Positions 24,814-32,793 of a DNA stretch of 64,000 nucleotides are shown here, one piece after another. The notes under the pieces are model-generated. The model saw nothing but the letters and a program-made list of their open reading frames with translations, was not told the DNA's origin and searched no databases. The stretch is taken from the NCBI GenBank assembly GCA_029560875.1, contig JAKQKB010000081.1, positions 37,463 to 101,462 on the forward strand, in the 5' to 3' direction. The translations under genes and the position numbers were made by a program. Within the stretch, counting starts at the first letter, position 1, and the number at the start of each line of letters is the position of its first letter. This DNA comes from Bacteroidota bacterium (GTDB lineage Bacteria > Bacteroidota > Bacteroidia > Bacteroidales > Tenuifilaceae).

Positions 24814-25515
24814 ATGGAAGATTTATTAAGTTCACTGCTCGAAAGCAACTCTGCTCCTTGGCTCACAGCTTTAATTCTGGGACTAATGACAGCCATTAGT
24901 CCCTGCCCTTTGGCTACCAATATCACCGCAGTAGGATTTATAAGCAGGGATATTGAGAATAAGCACAGGGTTTTCATTAATGGCATTTTGTACACCTTGG
25001 GTAGGGCAATTACATACACAGCAATCCCTTTAATAATTTTCTTTGGAGTTGACCAACTCAAATTTTCTGGCTTTTTCCAGAGGTATGGCGAGAAAATAAT
25101 TGGGCCTTTGCTTATTGTTATTGGGCTGTTTATGCTCGATTTTATTAAGGTTAACTTTCCTGCAATGAATAGGCTGTCAACACGTATGCAGCATAAAGAA
25201 ACGTGGAGTTCGCTCGATGCTATTCTTTTAGGAATTGTATTCGCTTTGGCTTTTTGCCCCTACAGCGGAGTGCTTTACTTTGGGATGCTTGTCCCTATGA
25301 CTGTTAGCAGCGCTTCGGGTTTGTACTTGCCCGTTGTATTTGCATTGGCCACAGGTATTCCCGTAATTATTTTCTCTTGGCTTTTGGCCTATACTGTATC
25401 GGGGATAGGTGGTTTTTACCATAAGGTTAAAACTTTTGAACTGTGGTTTAGACGAGTAATTGCATTTCTATTTATAGTGGTTGGTGTATACTACATTTTT
25501 AGGGCTTGGATTTAA
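24814..25515 (+). CDS. arsG: ArsG-like aromatic arsenical efflux permease (CcdA/DsbD-like)
   Basis: A 233-residue membrane protein with about six helices. Single Cys residues lie in the two pseudo-repeats: ISPCPLATN (C31) and LAFCPYSGVLYFG (C148), the arrangement of CcdA/DsbD transmembrane domains. In arsEFG operons this protein is the efflux permease for trivalent aminoaromatic arsenicals. The gene follows arsF and precedes the ArsP-like permease. An alternative role is passing electrons across the membrane to ArsF; the Cys pair would allow either. Confidence 0.82.
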   Translation: MEDLLSSLLESNSAPWLTALILGLMTAISPCPLATNITAVGFISRDIENKHRVFINGILYTLGRAITYTAIPLIIFFGVDQLKFSGFFQRYGEKIIGPLLIVIGLFMLDFIKVNFPAMNRLSTRMQHKETWSSLDAILLGIVFALAFCPYSGVLYFGMLVPMTVSSASGLYLPVVFALATGIPVIIFSWLLAYTVSGIGGFYHKVKTFELWFRRVIAFLFIVVGVYYIFRAWI

Positions 25516-25619
25516 TTTTTATAATGCCTTTTCGTGCAAAATTAAAATATCTATATTGTTGATTATTAGCAAAGAATAGTTTTGCCCGTTTATTTTTCAG
25601 TATTTTATAAATTTTTATT

Positions 25620-26663
25620 ATGAATATCTCTAGAAATACAAAACTAATTGCTTTTACTTCACTAGTATTAGTTGCATTAATTCTCATATATATCTGGCTT
25701 AAACCACTCGCTGATTTGTTAACCTATAATTTACTTGGACTTAAAGCAAATTCGCATTTTGGAGCCTCTGTTAATTTTTTTATTTACGACACCATTAAAA
25801 TTCTCATTTTACTGTTTCTAATCAGTTCGTTAATGGGATTGGTAAATGCTTATTTCCCAGTAGAACGTCTGAAGATATTCTTAACCACAAAAAATCTTTA
25901 CGGACTACAATACTTTTTTGCTTCCTTTTTTGGAGCAATTACTCCATTCTGTTCCTGCTCGTCAATACCTCTCTTTATTGGGTTTGTGAATGGTGGCATC
26001 CCTTTGGGTGTAACATTTTCTTTTCTAATCACTTCTCCTCTCGTTAATGAGGTTGCAGTAGCCATGTTTCTCGGATTGTTTGGTCTTAAAGCCACTCTTG
26101 TTTATGCAGTAAGTGGAATTGCCCTAGGCACAGTTGGTGGATTTGTTCTTGGAAAGTTAAACTTGGATAGGTATCTATCCGATTGGGTAAAAGAAATACA
26201 AGCAAAAACTGAACGCAAAGATGAGCAATGGGAGAAGGAACATACTCCTTTTGCAGAGCGCTTACCCATTATAATTTACGAAGGTTGGAGCATTGTAAAG
26301 AAAGTTTTACTTTATGTCATTATAGGTATCGCAATTGGGGCTGCCATGCATGGTTATATACCTGAAAACTTCTTTACTCAATATTTATCGAACGATAAAT
26401 GGTATGCAGTGCCATTGGCAGTTATTTTAGCAGTACCTATGTATGCCAACGCGGCTGGTATAGTACCTGTAATCCAAGTTTTTGTGGCAAAAGGTGTACC
26501 TCTGGGTACAGCATTAGCGTTTATGATGGCTGTGGTTGGTCTTTCGTTACCTGAAGCAACCTTGCTTAAAAAGGTAATGACATGGAAACTAATCGGTATT
26601 TTTTTCGGTACCATTACCATTGCTATAATTGCTTTGGGGTATTTATTTAACCTAATTCTTTAG
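25620..26663 (+). CDS. permease of the ArsP_1 (DUF318/YraQ) family
   Basis: A 347-residue membrane protein with about eight to ten helices and a central hydrophilic loop (about 190-215). The family hallmark PFCSCSSIPLF holds C111 and C113, and the second half has the mirrored motif PMYANAAGIVPVIQ. ArsP members export trivalent organoarsenicals such as methylarsenite. Other members of this broad family have different or unknown substrates. Its place inside the arsenic operon, after arsG, supports an arsenical or thiol-linked role. Confidence 0.82.
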   Translation: MNISRNTKLIAFTSLVLVALILIYIWLKPLADLLTYNLLGLKANSHFGASVNFFIYDTIKILILLFLISSLMGLVNAYFPVERLKIFLTTKNLYGLQYFFASFFGAITPFCSCSSIPLFIGFVNGGIPLGVTFSFLITSPLVNEVAVAMFLGLFGLKATLVYAVSGIALGTVGGFVLGKLNLDRYLSDWVKEIQAKTERKDEQWEKEHTPFAERLPIIIYEGWSIVKKVLLYVIIGIAIGAAMHGYIPENFFTQYLSNDKWYAVPLAVILAVPMYANAAGIVPVIQVFVAKGVPLGTALAFMMAVVGLSLPEATLLKKVMTWKLIGIFFGTITIAIIALGYLFNLIL

Positions 26664-26760
26664 TTTATCAAGGAATGCTTTAACTTTAAATCAACCCCGT
26701 TATTTTGAAATTTAATGGTACTGATTGTTTTATTGATAGCAACACTCTATTTACTTTCAA

Positions 26761-27186
26761 ATGGATACATCAACCTTCTTTATCAATAGTTATTATAGTG
26801 GAGGTATAATCAATACAACTCCAAAGGATGCTTACTCTGTGGCAAAAGATGGTAACGCAATTATTGTAGATGTTCGGGAACAAAGTTTTACTGCCTACAA
26901 ACAATTCGATGTTCCAACTGTTATTTACTGTCCAATTAGCACTTTAGTAGATAATATGGAGGTTATCCCTAATGATATTGCGGTAATACTTGCCGATTCT
27001 ACAGGCATCCATAGTCACGAGGCTTTTATCATACTTAAAGATGCAGGTTATGGCAATATCGCTAATTTGGCTGGAGGAATTGTGGAGTGGGAGCGTGATG
27101 GATTGCCAATTAAAGTTGACTATATGGAACAGCTCGATGGTTCGTGTACCTGTCAGCTAAAACCCCGAAATCGTTTAAAAAAATAA
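26761..27186 (+). CDS. rhodanese-like protein lacking the catalytic cysteine
   Basis: A 141-residue single rhodanese domain. The CH2A-type motif IIVDVREQSF and the C-terminal GYGNIANLAGGIVEWE are clear. At the active-site loop the usual C-x-x-G-x-R-S becomes ILADSTGIHSHEA, with Asp79 near the Cys position. A classical sulfurtransferase reaction is therefore unlikely. The C-terminus adds a C-x-C pair (C129, C131) that could bind metal or As(III). It ends 4 bases before arsC, so the two are translationally close and probably act together in the arsenic operon. Confidence 0.82.
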   Translation: MDTSTFFINSYYSGGIINTTPKDAYSVAKDGNAIIVDVREQSFTAYKQFDVPTVIYCPISTLVDNMEVIPNDIAVILADSTGIHSHEAFIILKDAGYGNIANLAGGIVEWERDGLPIKVDYMEQLDGSCTCQLKPRNRLKK

Positions 27187-27190
27187 TAAT

Positions 27191-27646
27191 ATGACAAAGA
27201 TTCTAGTTCTGTGTACAGGCAACAGTTGCCGAAGCCAAATGGCTCACGGATTTTTAAAATCGTTCGATTCTAGCTTACAGATTTACTCAGCAGGAACAGC
27301 TCCTGCTGCAAAAGTTAATCCCAATGCCATTAAGGTTATGAGCGAGGTTGGAATTGATATTAGCCAGCATATTCCAACACATGTCGATAAATATATTGCC
27401 GAGGAGTGGGATTATGTGATTACCGTTTGTGGCGGAGCCAACGAGAACTGTCCGGTATTTACAGGAAAAGTAAAACAACGTTGGCACTTAGGCTACGACG
27501 ACCCAGCCGAGGCTACTGGTACCGAAGAAGAAATCCTTGCCGAGTTCCGCAGGGTTCGTGATGAGATAAAGACCGGATTTTACTCTTTCTACAAAAGCCA
27601 GATTAAGAGAGAAAATAGTTGTGGGTGTGGTTGCGGTTGTAATTAA
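27191..27646 (+). CDS. arsC: arsenate reductase ArsC, thioredoxin-coupled type, with Cys-rich tail
   Basis: A 151-residue enzyme of the low-molecular-weight phosphatase fold that reduces arsenate to arsenite. The P-loop is CTGNSCRS (C8, N11, C13, R14). The redox relay pair is in ITVCGGANENCP (C80, C87), matching C10/C82/C89 of the Staphylococcus aureus enzyme. DDP (103-105) is the conserved acidic loop. The C-terminus ends in an unusual CGCGCGC tail (about 144-150) that is not part of the catalytic fold and could hold As(III) or metal. Arsenite would leave through Acr3 encoded downstream. Its stop codon overlaps the left arm of a cassette carrying a four-helix-bundle gene. Confidence 0.95.
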   Translation: MTKILVLCTGNSCRSQMAHGFLKSFDSSLQIYSAGTAPAAKVNPNAIKVMSEVGIDISQHIPTHVDKYIAEEWDYVITVCGGANENCPVFTGKVKQRWHLGYDDPAEATGTEEEILAEFRRVRDEIKTGFYSFYKSQIKRENSCGCGCGCN

Positions 27647-28082
27647 TTTGAAAATTAGACAATTTGAAAATTTGATAATTATTACAAAACCGAATATTTA
27701 TGAGAAATGACAAGGATAATGTTATAATTAAAAAGACTTTCCAATTTGCCCTTGAGATTGTTAGTTTTTGTGAATTGCTTGAGGAAAATAAAAAGTATGT
27801 TATATCACGACAATTACTAAAAGCAGGAACATCAATTGGCTCAAATATTAGAGAAGCACAAAACGCCGAGAGCAAAGCGGATTTCATCCATAAGGTAAAA
27901 ATAGCAGCAAAGGAGGCAGATGAAACAGAGTATTGGCTACTAATTTGTAAACATTCTCCATCTTACCCCTTTGATGAAAAGTTGCTATTAGAGTTAACAG
28001 AAATAAACAAGATACTCTCAAAAATCATCAGTACTTCTAAAACTCATTAACAAATTTTCAAATTGTCTAATTTTCAAATTAA
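27643..28082 (+). mobile_element. inverted-repeat cassette carrying a four-helix-bundle gene (in the arsenic operon)
   Basis: A 440-base unit bounded by perfect 32-bp inverted repeats (27643-27674 and 28051-28082), extending to 37 bp with one mismatch. Each arm is four octamer words: TTAATTTG, AAAATTAG, ACAATTTG, AAAATTTG. The left arm overlaps the arsC stop codon; the right arm ends 5 bases before the acr3 ATG; the extended right arm includes the cargo stop codon. The only gene inside is the four-helix-bundle gene, in the operon's orientation. No transposase is encoded. Mobility is inferred from structure. Confidence 0.75.
27700..28050 (+). CDS. four-helix-bundle protein (23S rRNA IVS / S23 type), cassette cargo
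   Basis: A 116-residue helical protein of the family first found in intervening sequences of 23S rRNA, and related in fold to the Avd proteins of diversity-generating retroelements. The family core [22 protein letters not shown], given here as [12 protein letters not shown] then [10 protein letters not shown], and [14 protein letters not shown] are present. No signal peptide or catalytic motif. It interrupts an otherwise continuous arsenic operon between arsC and acr3 and lies inside perfect inverted repeats. It probably has nothing to do with arsenic. Biochemical function of the family is unclear. Confidence 0.88.
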   Translation: MRNDKDNVIIKKTFQFALEIVSFCELLEENKKYVISRQLLKAGTSIGSNIREAQNAESKADFIHKVKIAAKEADETEYWLLICKHSPSYPFDEKLLLELTEINKILSKIISTSKTH

Positions 28083-28087
28083 AGACT

Positions 28088-29155
28088 ATGCCCTCACAAA
28101 AACGACTCAAATTTCTAGACAGGTACTTAACCCTGTGGATTTTCTTAGCAATGTTTATTGGCGTATTTGCCGGCTGGCTTAGCCCTAGTGTTGCAGAGTT
28201 CTGGAATAGTATGTCGAGCGGAACTACCAATATTCCAATTGCCATTGGTTTAATTGTGATGATGTATCCGCCATTGGCAAAGGTAAAGTACGAAGAACTT
28301 GGCGATGTTTTCCGAAACACAAAAGTATTAGGTTTATCGCTGTTTCAGAACTGGGTTTTGGGCCCAGTATTGATGTTTGCTTTGGCAATTCTTTTTTTCA
28401 AATTGTTTCCTGGCGAAAATAATGCCAACCTGCCGTATATGTACGGAATAATTATGATAGGATTGGCGCGCTGTATTGCAATGGTTATTGTTTGGAACGA
28501 TTTGGCCAAAGGCGATACTGAGTACGCTGCAGGTTTGGTGGCATTCAACTCCATCTTCCAGGTTCTATTTTTCTCGGTATACGCATACTTCTTTATTGCT
28601 ATACTCCCTGGCTGGTTTGGAATCCCAACCAACACAAGCGTTGAGTCAATTACCATTGGACAAATAGCTAAAAGCGTATTTATATACCTAGGAATTCCAT
28701 TTATTGCAGGATTCTTAACCCGATTTGTTCTTATAAGGGTTAAAAGTATGGAATGGTATAATACTAAATTCATACCTAAGATTAGTCCGCTCACTCTAAT
28801 TGCCCTTCTATTTACAATTATTGTGATGTTCTCGCTAAAAGGCGAGTACATTGTGAAAATACCAATGGACGTTGTGCTTATTGCAATTCCGCTGATAATT
28901 TATTTTGTAGTGATGTTTGTGCTCTCGTTCTTGATGAGTAAAAAGATAGGAGCAACTTATGAGCAATCCACTACATTATCGTTTACCGCAGCAAGCAATA
29001 ACTTTGAACTGGCAATTGCAGTGGCAATTGCAGTATTCGGAATAAACTCTGGCGAAGCCTTTGCTGCCGTAATAGGCCCTTTAGTTGAGGTTCCTGTGAT
29101 GATAGCGTTGGTAAATGTGGCCTTTTGGTTTAAGAAATCGATTTTTGAGCGTTAA
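28088..29155 (+). CDS. acr3: arsenite efflux transporter Acr3
   Basis: A 355-residue inner-membrane As(III)/proton antiporter of the BART superfamily with ten predicted helices. The essential Cys is C129 in [13 protein letters not shown], and the conserved Glu is in [15 protein letters not shown] (E307), at nearly the positions described for the Alkaliphilus Acr3 (C129, E305). It is the last gene of the arsenic operon and is followed by a terminator. The preceding cassette ends only 5 bases before its ATG, so translation probably depends on sequence supplied by that cassette. Confidence 0.96.
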   Translation: MPSQKRLKFLDRYLTLWIFLAMFIGVFAGWLSPSVAEFWNSMSSGTTNIPIAIGLIVMMYPPLAKVKYEELGDVFRNTKVLGLSLFQNWVLGPVLMFALAILFFKLFPGENNANLPYMYGIIMIGLARCIAMVIVWNDLAKGDTEYAAGLVAFNSIFQVLFFSVYAYFFIAILPGWFGIPTNTSVESITIGQIAKSVFIYLGIPFIAGFLTRFVLIRVKSMEWYNTKFIPKISPLTLIALLFTIIVMFSLKGEYIVKIPMDVVLIAIPLIIYFVVMFVLSFLMSKKIGATYEQSTTLSFTAASNNFELAIAVAIAVFGINSGEAFAAVIGPLVEVPVMIALVNVAFWFKKSIFER

Positions 29156-29175
29156 AATCAATCTATAAGTGAATG

Positions 29176-29206
29176 AAAAGGGAGCTGTTTAACAACTCCC
29201 TTTTTT
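29176..29206 (+). terminator. terminator of the arsenic operon
   Basis: AAAAGGGAG (29176-29184) pairs with CTCCCTTTT (29196-29204), with an inner TGTT/AACA helix, and is followed by a T-run. It lies 20 bases after the acr3 stop. Confidence 0.85.
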
Positions 29207-29230
29207 ATCGTATCGTACCAATAATTGAGT

Positions 29231-29238
29231 TAACTTTG
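29231..29238 (+). promoter_or_regulatory. candidate -7 box of the acyl ligase/acyltransferase gene
   Basis: TAACTTTG matches TAnnTTTG, 42 bases upstream of the ATG at 29281. No clear -33 element. Confidence 0.4.
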
Positions 29239-29280
29239 CCCAATAAATTGCTGTAAAAACAAACAAAATGCCCAAAGGTT

Positions 29281-31752
29281 ATGATTATTAACAGTGAAGA
29301 CATTAGCAGAATTGCAGTAATTACAAAGGAAAAACACATTTCCTACAAGGAGTTATTCCAAAATATTGTGCAATACTCTCAATTTTTCAGGGATAAAGGG
29401 TACAGGAAGGTTGCAATTTTCTCCGAAAACAGAATAGAGTGGATTTATGCTTTCTACGCTGCATTGAAGAATGGTTGTGTAGTTGTTCCTGTTGATTTTG
29501 CTGCATCTAACGAAGATGTGGCATATATTCTGAACGACTGTAAGCCAGAACTGATATTTACTAGCCAAGGACAAACTAAAGAGCTTTCTGCAATTAAGCA
29601 AAGTCTTAGTTACTCTCCAGAAGTTTTGGTTTTCGGAGAGTTTCAACTACCAGCTATTGAAATAACCGTTGAGCCAATAATACCCTCCAACGTGGAGAAC
29701 ACTGCGGTTATCATTTATACATCGGGTACAACCGGAAGCCCAAAGGGAGTTATGCTATCGTACAAGAACTTGTTGGCTAATATCAAGGCAGTATCGGAGG
29801 ATGTGGTGATATTCACTCCGCAACGACAAGTGCTGATGCTGTTGCCAATGCATCATATATTCCCACTAGCAGGCTCCTTAATGGCTCCACTTAAGGTTGG
29901 TGGAACAATTGTAATGAGCCCCTCAATGCAATCATCCGATTTGTTGGAAACTTTAAAGAATAATCAGGTTGTTATAATGATTGGTGTTCCACGATTATAC
30001 GAGCTGATTTACAAGGGGGTTAAGGCTAAAATTGATGCAAGTCTTATTGGCCGATTACTATTTCGCGTGGTAAAACTCACCAAGAGTAAAACTTTAGGCA
30101 AGAAAATATTTGGGAAAGTACATCGTGGATTCGGAGGTCATTTGGAATACTTGGTATCGGGGGGTGCTGCGCTGAGCAAGGAGGTAGGAGGATTCTATCA
30201 AACCCTAGGCTTCGATGTTTTAGAGGGGTTTGGTATGACAGAAGCTGCGCCGATGATAACATTCACCCGTCCAGGAAAAGTACTAATTGGCTCTCCAGGA
30301 CATCCACTACCTGGACTTACTGTTGAAATTCGCGATGGTGAAATTGTGGCCAAAGGCCCAAATATTATGCAGGGATACTACAACAGGCCAGAGGAAACAG
30401 CCGAAGTTTTAAAGGATGGGTGGTTATATACAGGCGACTTGGGTCGAATCGATAAAAAAGGGTATCTATTTATTACAGGCAGAAAAAAGGAGATTATTGT
30501 TCTATCGAACGGAAAAAATATCAACCCTATTGAGCTGGAAGTAAAGTTAGAAAAAGCATCGCCCTGTGTTAAGGAGGCTGGAGTTTACTTATTTAACGAT
30601 GCGCTACATGCAGTAATTCACCCCGATTACAAGAGTCTATCTGATTTGGGCATAAAAAATCCTGAACAGTATTTTAGGGAAACTCTTATGCCCGAGTTCA
30701 ATAAAAACCTAAGTTCCTACAAGCGTATAATGCATTTTGCACTTGTAAACGTTGAGTTACCCCGAACAAGATTAGGAAAACTTCAGCGTTTCAAGCTTGA
30801 AGAACTTGCTGAAACTCCCAAAAAGAAAAAGGGCAAAGTGGAACACCCCGATAATGAGGAGTACCGTGCAGTAAAATCGTTTATTGAGAGTCAGGTTGAT
30901 ATGGAGATATCGCCCGACGACCATTTGGAGTTTGATATAGCCTTGGATTCATTGGGACGACTATCGCTTATCGACTTTATTGAAACCAAGTTTGGCCTTA
31001 AGTTCGATAACGAAAAGTTGGTTCGTTTCCCTTCGGTAAAGGCAATGGTTGACCATATCAGGGAACATAAACTGTTCAATAAGGAAGAAGGAACAAACTG
31101 GACAGAGCTTTTAAAGGAGAAGGTTCAAGTTAAACTTCCCAAAACTTGGCCAACACAGAACTTCATTAAAAACATCTCGAAGGGTTTCTTTAAAATATAC
31201 TTTAAATTCAAGAGCGAAGGAACTGAGAATATTCCCGAAGGCCCTTGCATTATTGCCCCAAACCATCAAAGCTATTTGGATGGATTACTTGTGGCATCCT
31301 TTATTAAACGCAAAACATTCCGCTCAACATACTTCTACGCTAAAAAGAAACACGTAAACAACTGGGTTACGAGATTTATGGCTAGCAAGAACAATGTTAT
31401 TGTAATGGATATTGATAAGGATTTAAAAGAATCCATACAAAAACTTGCAGAAGTTCTTAAAAGCGGTAAAAAGATTATTCTTTTCCCCGAAGGTACGCGT
31501 ACATATACAGGCGAACTTGGTGATTTCAAGAAAACATTTGCAATACTGAGTCGTGAGTTGAATGTTCCTGTTGTTCCTGTTGCCATATCAGGTGCTTTTA
31601 AAGCATTTCCAAGGGGTTCTAAAATTCCTCGCCCAGGAACACCCATACGTGTTAGTTTTTTACCACCTATAAATCCTGCCGACTATGAGTTGGAATCATT
31701 GATTGAAACGGTCAAGAGTAATATTGAAGCCAAGATTAATGAAGCATATTAA
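29281..31752 (+). CDS. AMP-dependent acyl ligase - acyl carrier - PlsC acyltransferase fusion
   Basis: An 823-residue three-domain lipid enzyme. Residues 1-500 are an AMP-forming acyl-CoA/ACP synthetase with the ATP loop YTSGTTGSPKG (146-156), GFGMTEAAP and the hinge YTGDLGRIDKKGYLFITGR. A carrier domain follows (about 525-600) with the phosphopantetheine Ser in ALDSLGR (near 558). Residues about 625-823 are a PlsC acyltransferase with NHQSYLDG (N-H-x4-D) and FPEGTRT. Together these suggest acyl activation, loading on the built-in carrier, and transfer to a lysophospholipid, comparable to E. coli Aas. It is a monocistronic unit with its own terminator. The acceptor lipid is unknown. Confidence 0.9.
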   Translation: MIINSEDISRIAVITKEKHISYKELFQNIVQYSQFFRDKGYRKVAIFSENRIEWIYAFYAALKNGCVVVPVDFAASNEDVAYILNDCKPELIFTSQGQTKELSAIKQSLSYSPEVLVFGEFQLPAIEITVEPIIPSNVENTAVIIYTSGTTGSPKGVMLSYKNLLANIKAVSEDVVIFTPQRQVLMLLPMHHIFPLAGSLMAPLKVGGTIVMSPSMQSSDLLETLKNNQVVIMIGVPRLYELIYKGVKAKIDASLIGRLLFRVVKLTKSKTLGKKIFGKVHRGFGGHLEYLVSGGAALSKEVGGFYQTLGFDVLEGFGMTEAAPMITFTRPGKVLIGSPGHPLPGLTVEIRDGEIVAKGPNIMQGYYNRPEETAEVLKDGWLYTGDLGRIDKKGYLFITGRKKEIIVLSNGKNINPIELEVKLEKASPCVKEAGVYLFNDALHAVIHPDYKSLSDLGIKNPEQYFRETLMPEFNKNLSSYKRIMHFALVNVELPRTRLGKLQRFKLEELAETPKKKKGKVEHPDNEEYRAVKSFIESQVDMEISPDDHLEFDIALDSLGRLSLIDFIETKFGLKFDNEKLVRFPSVKAMVDHIREHKLFNKEEGTNWTELLKEKVQVKLPKTWPTQNFIKNISKGFFKIYFKFKSEGTENIPEGPCIIAPNHQSYLDGLLVASFIKRKTFRSTYFYAKKKHVNNWVTRFMASKNNVIVMDIDKDLKESIQKLAEVLKSGKKIILFPEGTRTYTGELGDFKKTFAILSRELNVPVVPVAISGAFKAFPRGSKIPRPGTPIRVSFLPPINPADYELESLIETVKSNIEAKINEAY

Positions 31753-31763
31753 AAATACTAAGG

Positions 31764-31790
31764 AGTCGGGTTTTTAATCCGACTTTTTTT
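31764..31790 (+). terminator. terminator of the acyl ligase/acyltransferase gene
   Basis: AGTCGG (31764-31769) pairs with CCGACT (31779-31784) and is followed by seven T. It starts 11 bases after the stop codon. Confidence 0.85.
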
Positions 31791-31828
31791 GTAATTCAAT
31801 TTTGCTCGTTATAATTATTCAATCCGTA

Positions 31829-31993
31829 TCACCTACGGTGAAATTTTACTCGACATCTGATATTAATTACAAAACTTAATCACCTACGGTGAGAAGCAAA
31901 GGATAATAATCAATGGTTAAGAAACTAAAAAAGTTGCCCGTAGGGCATCATGTATTGTATAGTTAGCATCACTATTTTTTTGCCCGTAGGGCA
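31829..31993. repeat. cluster of four REP-like hairpins, two in each orientation
   Basis: Two copies of TCACCTACGGTGA (31829-31841, 31880-31892) are followed by two copies of TGCCCGTAGGGCA (31935-31947, 31981-31993). All are 5-bp stems with a 3-base loop. The loop is TAC in the first pair and GTA in the second, so the two pairs read the same loop on opposite strands. They lie directly downstream of a REP-type tyrosine transposase gene. This matches the known association of REP palindromes with RAYT proteins. Confidence 0.8.
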
Positions 31994-32002
31994 TACGGAA
32001 TA

Positions 32003-32467
32003 TCATTCTAAAAAATCGAACAAAAACCTTTCGTCATAATCTACTTCAAACTTTTTCAGAAAATCAATGTACTCTTCTTTAAATGAAACTTTTTTATGAT
32101 GTTGTTCTTGATTCAGAATATAGTTATAAATATTATTCAATTGTGAACGGCTATATGTAAAACTTCCGTAACCTTCTTGCCAAGCAAATTTATTTTGGGT
32201 AAGACAATTTGTATTTATGAACAGAGATGAACCACGCTTTATCTCATAAACTGTATCAGAAACAGATAATTTTGGGTTTAGTCCTAAAAGAATGTGTGTA
32301 TGATTCGAAACCCCATTTATTATAATTGATTTATGATTCATGCTAGTTACAATACCGCTCATGTATTCAAAAATTCGGGGTCTATTATCTTTTTGTAATA
32401 ATGCTTCCCTGTTTTTTACTGCAAAAACTAATTGAACATACATTTGTGTATAAGCACCCGGTTTCAT
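32003..32467 (-). CDS. REP-associated tyrosine transposase (Y1/IS200-like, RAYT)
   Basis: A 154-residue single-stranded-DNA transposase of the Y1 (HUH) family. The metal-binding motif is SNHTHILLG (H56, H58) and the catalytic tyrosine is in IYNYILNQEQHH (Y116), followed by the family's C-terminal FLKKFEVDYDERFLFDFLE, given here as FLKKFEVDYDERF then LFDFLE. All key residues are intact. The ATG at 32465-32467 is chosen; an in-frame TTG six codons upstream is unlikely. There are no IS200-type subterminal ends, but four REP-like hairpins flank its 3' side, so a domesticated RAYT is more likely than an insertion sequence. Confidence 0.9.
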   Translation of the reverse strand: MKPGAYTQMYVQLVFAVKNREALLQKDNRPRIFEYMSGIVTSMNHKSIIINGVSNHTHILLGLNPKLSVSDTVYEIKRGSSLFINTNCLTQNKFAWQEGYGSFTYSRSQLNNIYNYILNQEQHHKKVSFKEEYIDFLKKFEVDYDERFLFDFLE

Positions 32468-32514
32468 CTGATTAATTTTTTTCAATCTAATTTACAAAAA
32501 ACATATCATTTAAA

Positions 32515-32631
32515 ATGCAAGACCTTTTAACAAGATTTGAATTAATCAACAAGTGCTTATCGCTTTCGGCAAGTTACTTTATAAGTTACGGATGCGAAAT
32601 TGATTTTAACTTGTTTTTCCATAGGGTATAA
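32515..32631 (+). CDS. possible 38-residue small protein
   Basis: An open frame of 38 codons (MQDLLTRFELINKCL ... LFFHRV) in the gap 32468-32793, divergent from the RAYT gene. It has no recognisable domain and no strong ribosome site. It may be a small protein, a gene remnant, or chance. Confidence 0.2.
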   Translation: MQDLLTRFELINKCLSLSASYFISYGCEIDFNLFFHRV

Positions 32632-32686
32632 ACCTCTCAACGTATCTTATTTGTGGAATGGCCATTCTAGACCCTTTAACCTTTAG

Positions 32687-32728
32687 AAACACCCATGTGT
32701 TGGATTTTTTTTCATATCATGGGTGTTT
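32687..32728 (+). other. long-looped hairpin upstream of the beta-propeller gene
   Basis: AAACACCCATG (32687-32697) pairs perfectly with CATGGGTGTTT (32718-32728) around a 20-base T-rich loop. It is not followed by a clear T-run, so it may be a leader structure or a degenerate terminator. The rest of the gap 32632-32793 shows nothing else. Confidence 0.4.
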
Positions 32729-32793
32729 CGTTTGTTCTGATAAAGGTATTGAAATATAAAACGCTTTAAATCAATAATTTAAAACAACGATAT

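Noticed and set aside
28345..28851. A 168-codon open frame on the minus strand.
   Set aside because: It is opposite acr3, whose residues and motifs are clear; the antisense frame has no family features.
31829..31993. Short repeats spaced about 50 bases apart, resembling a tiny CRISPR array.
   Set aside because: There are two different palindromes of 13 bases in opposite orientations, spacers are not of CRISPR form, and no cas genes are present; REP elements beside a RAYT fit better.
32003..32467. A complete IS200/IS605 insertion sequence.
   Set aside because: No typical IS200 ends or TnpB/IscB gene were seen; REP hairpins and the C-terminal tail favour a domesticated RAYT.
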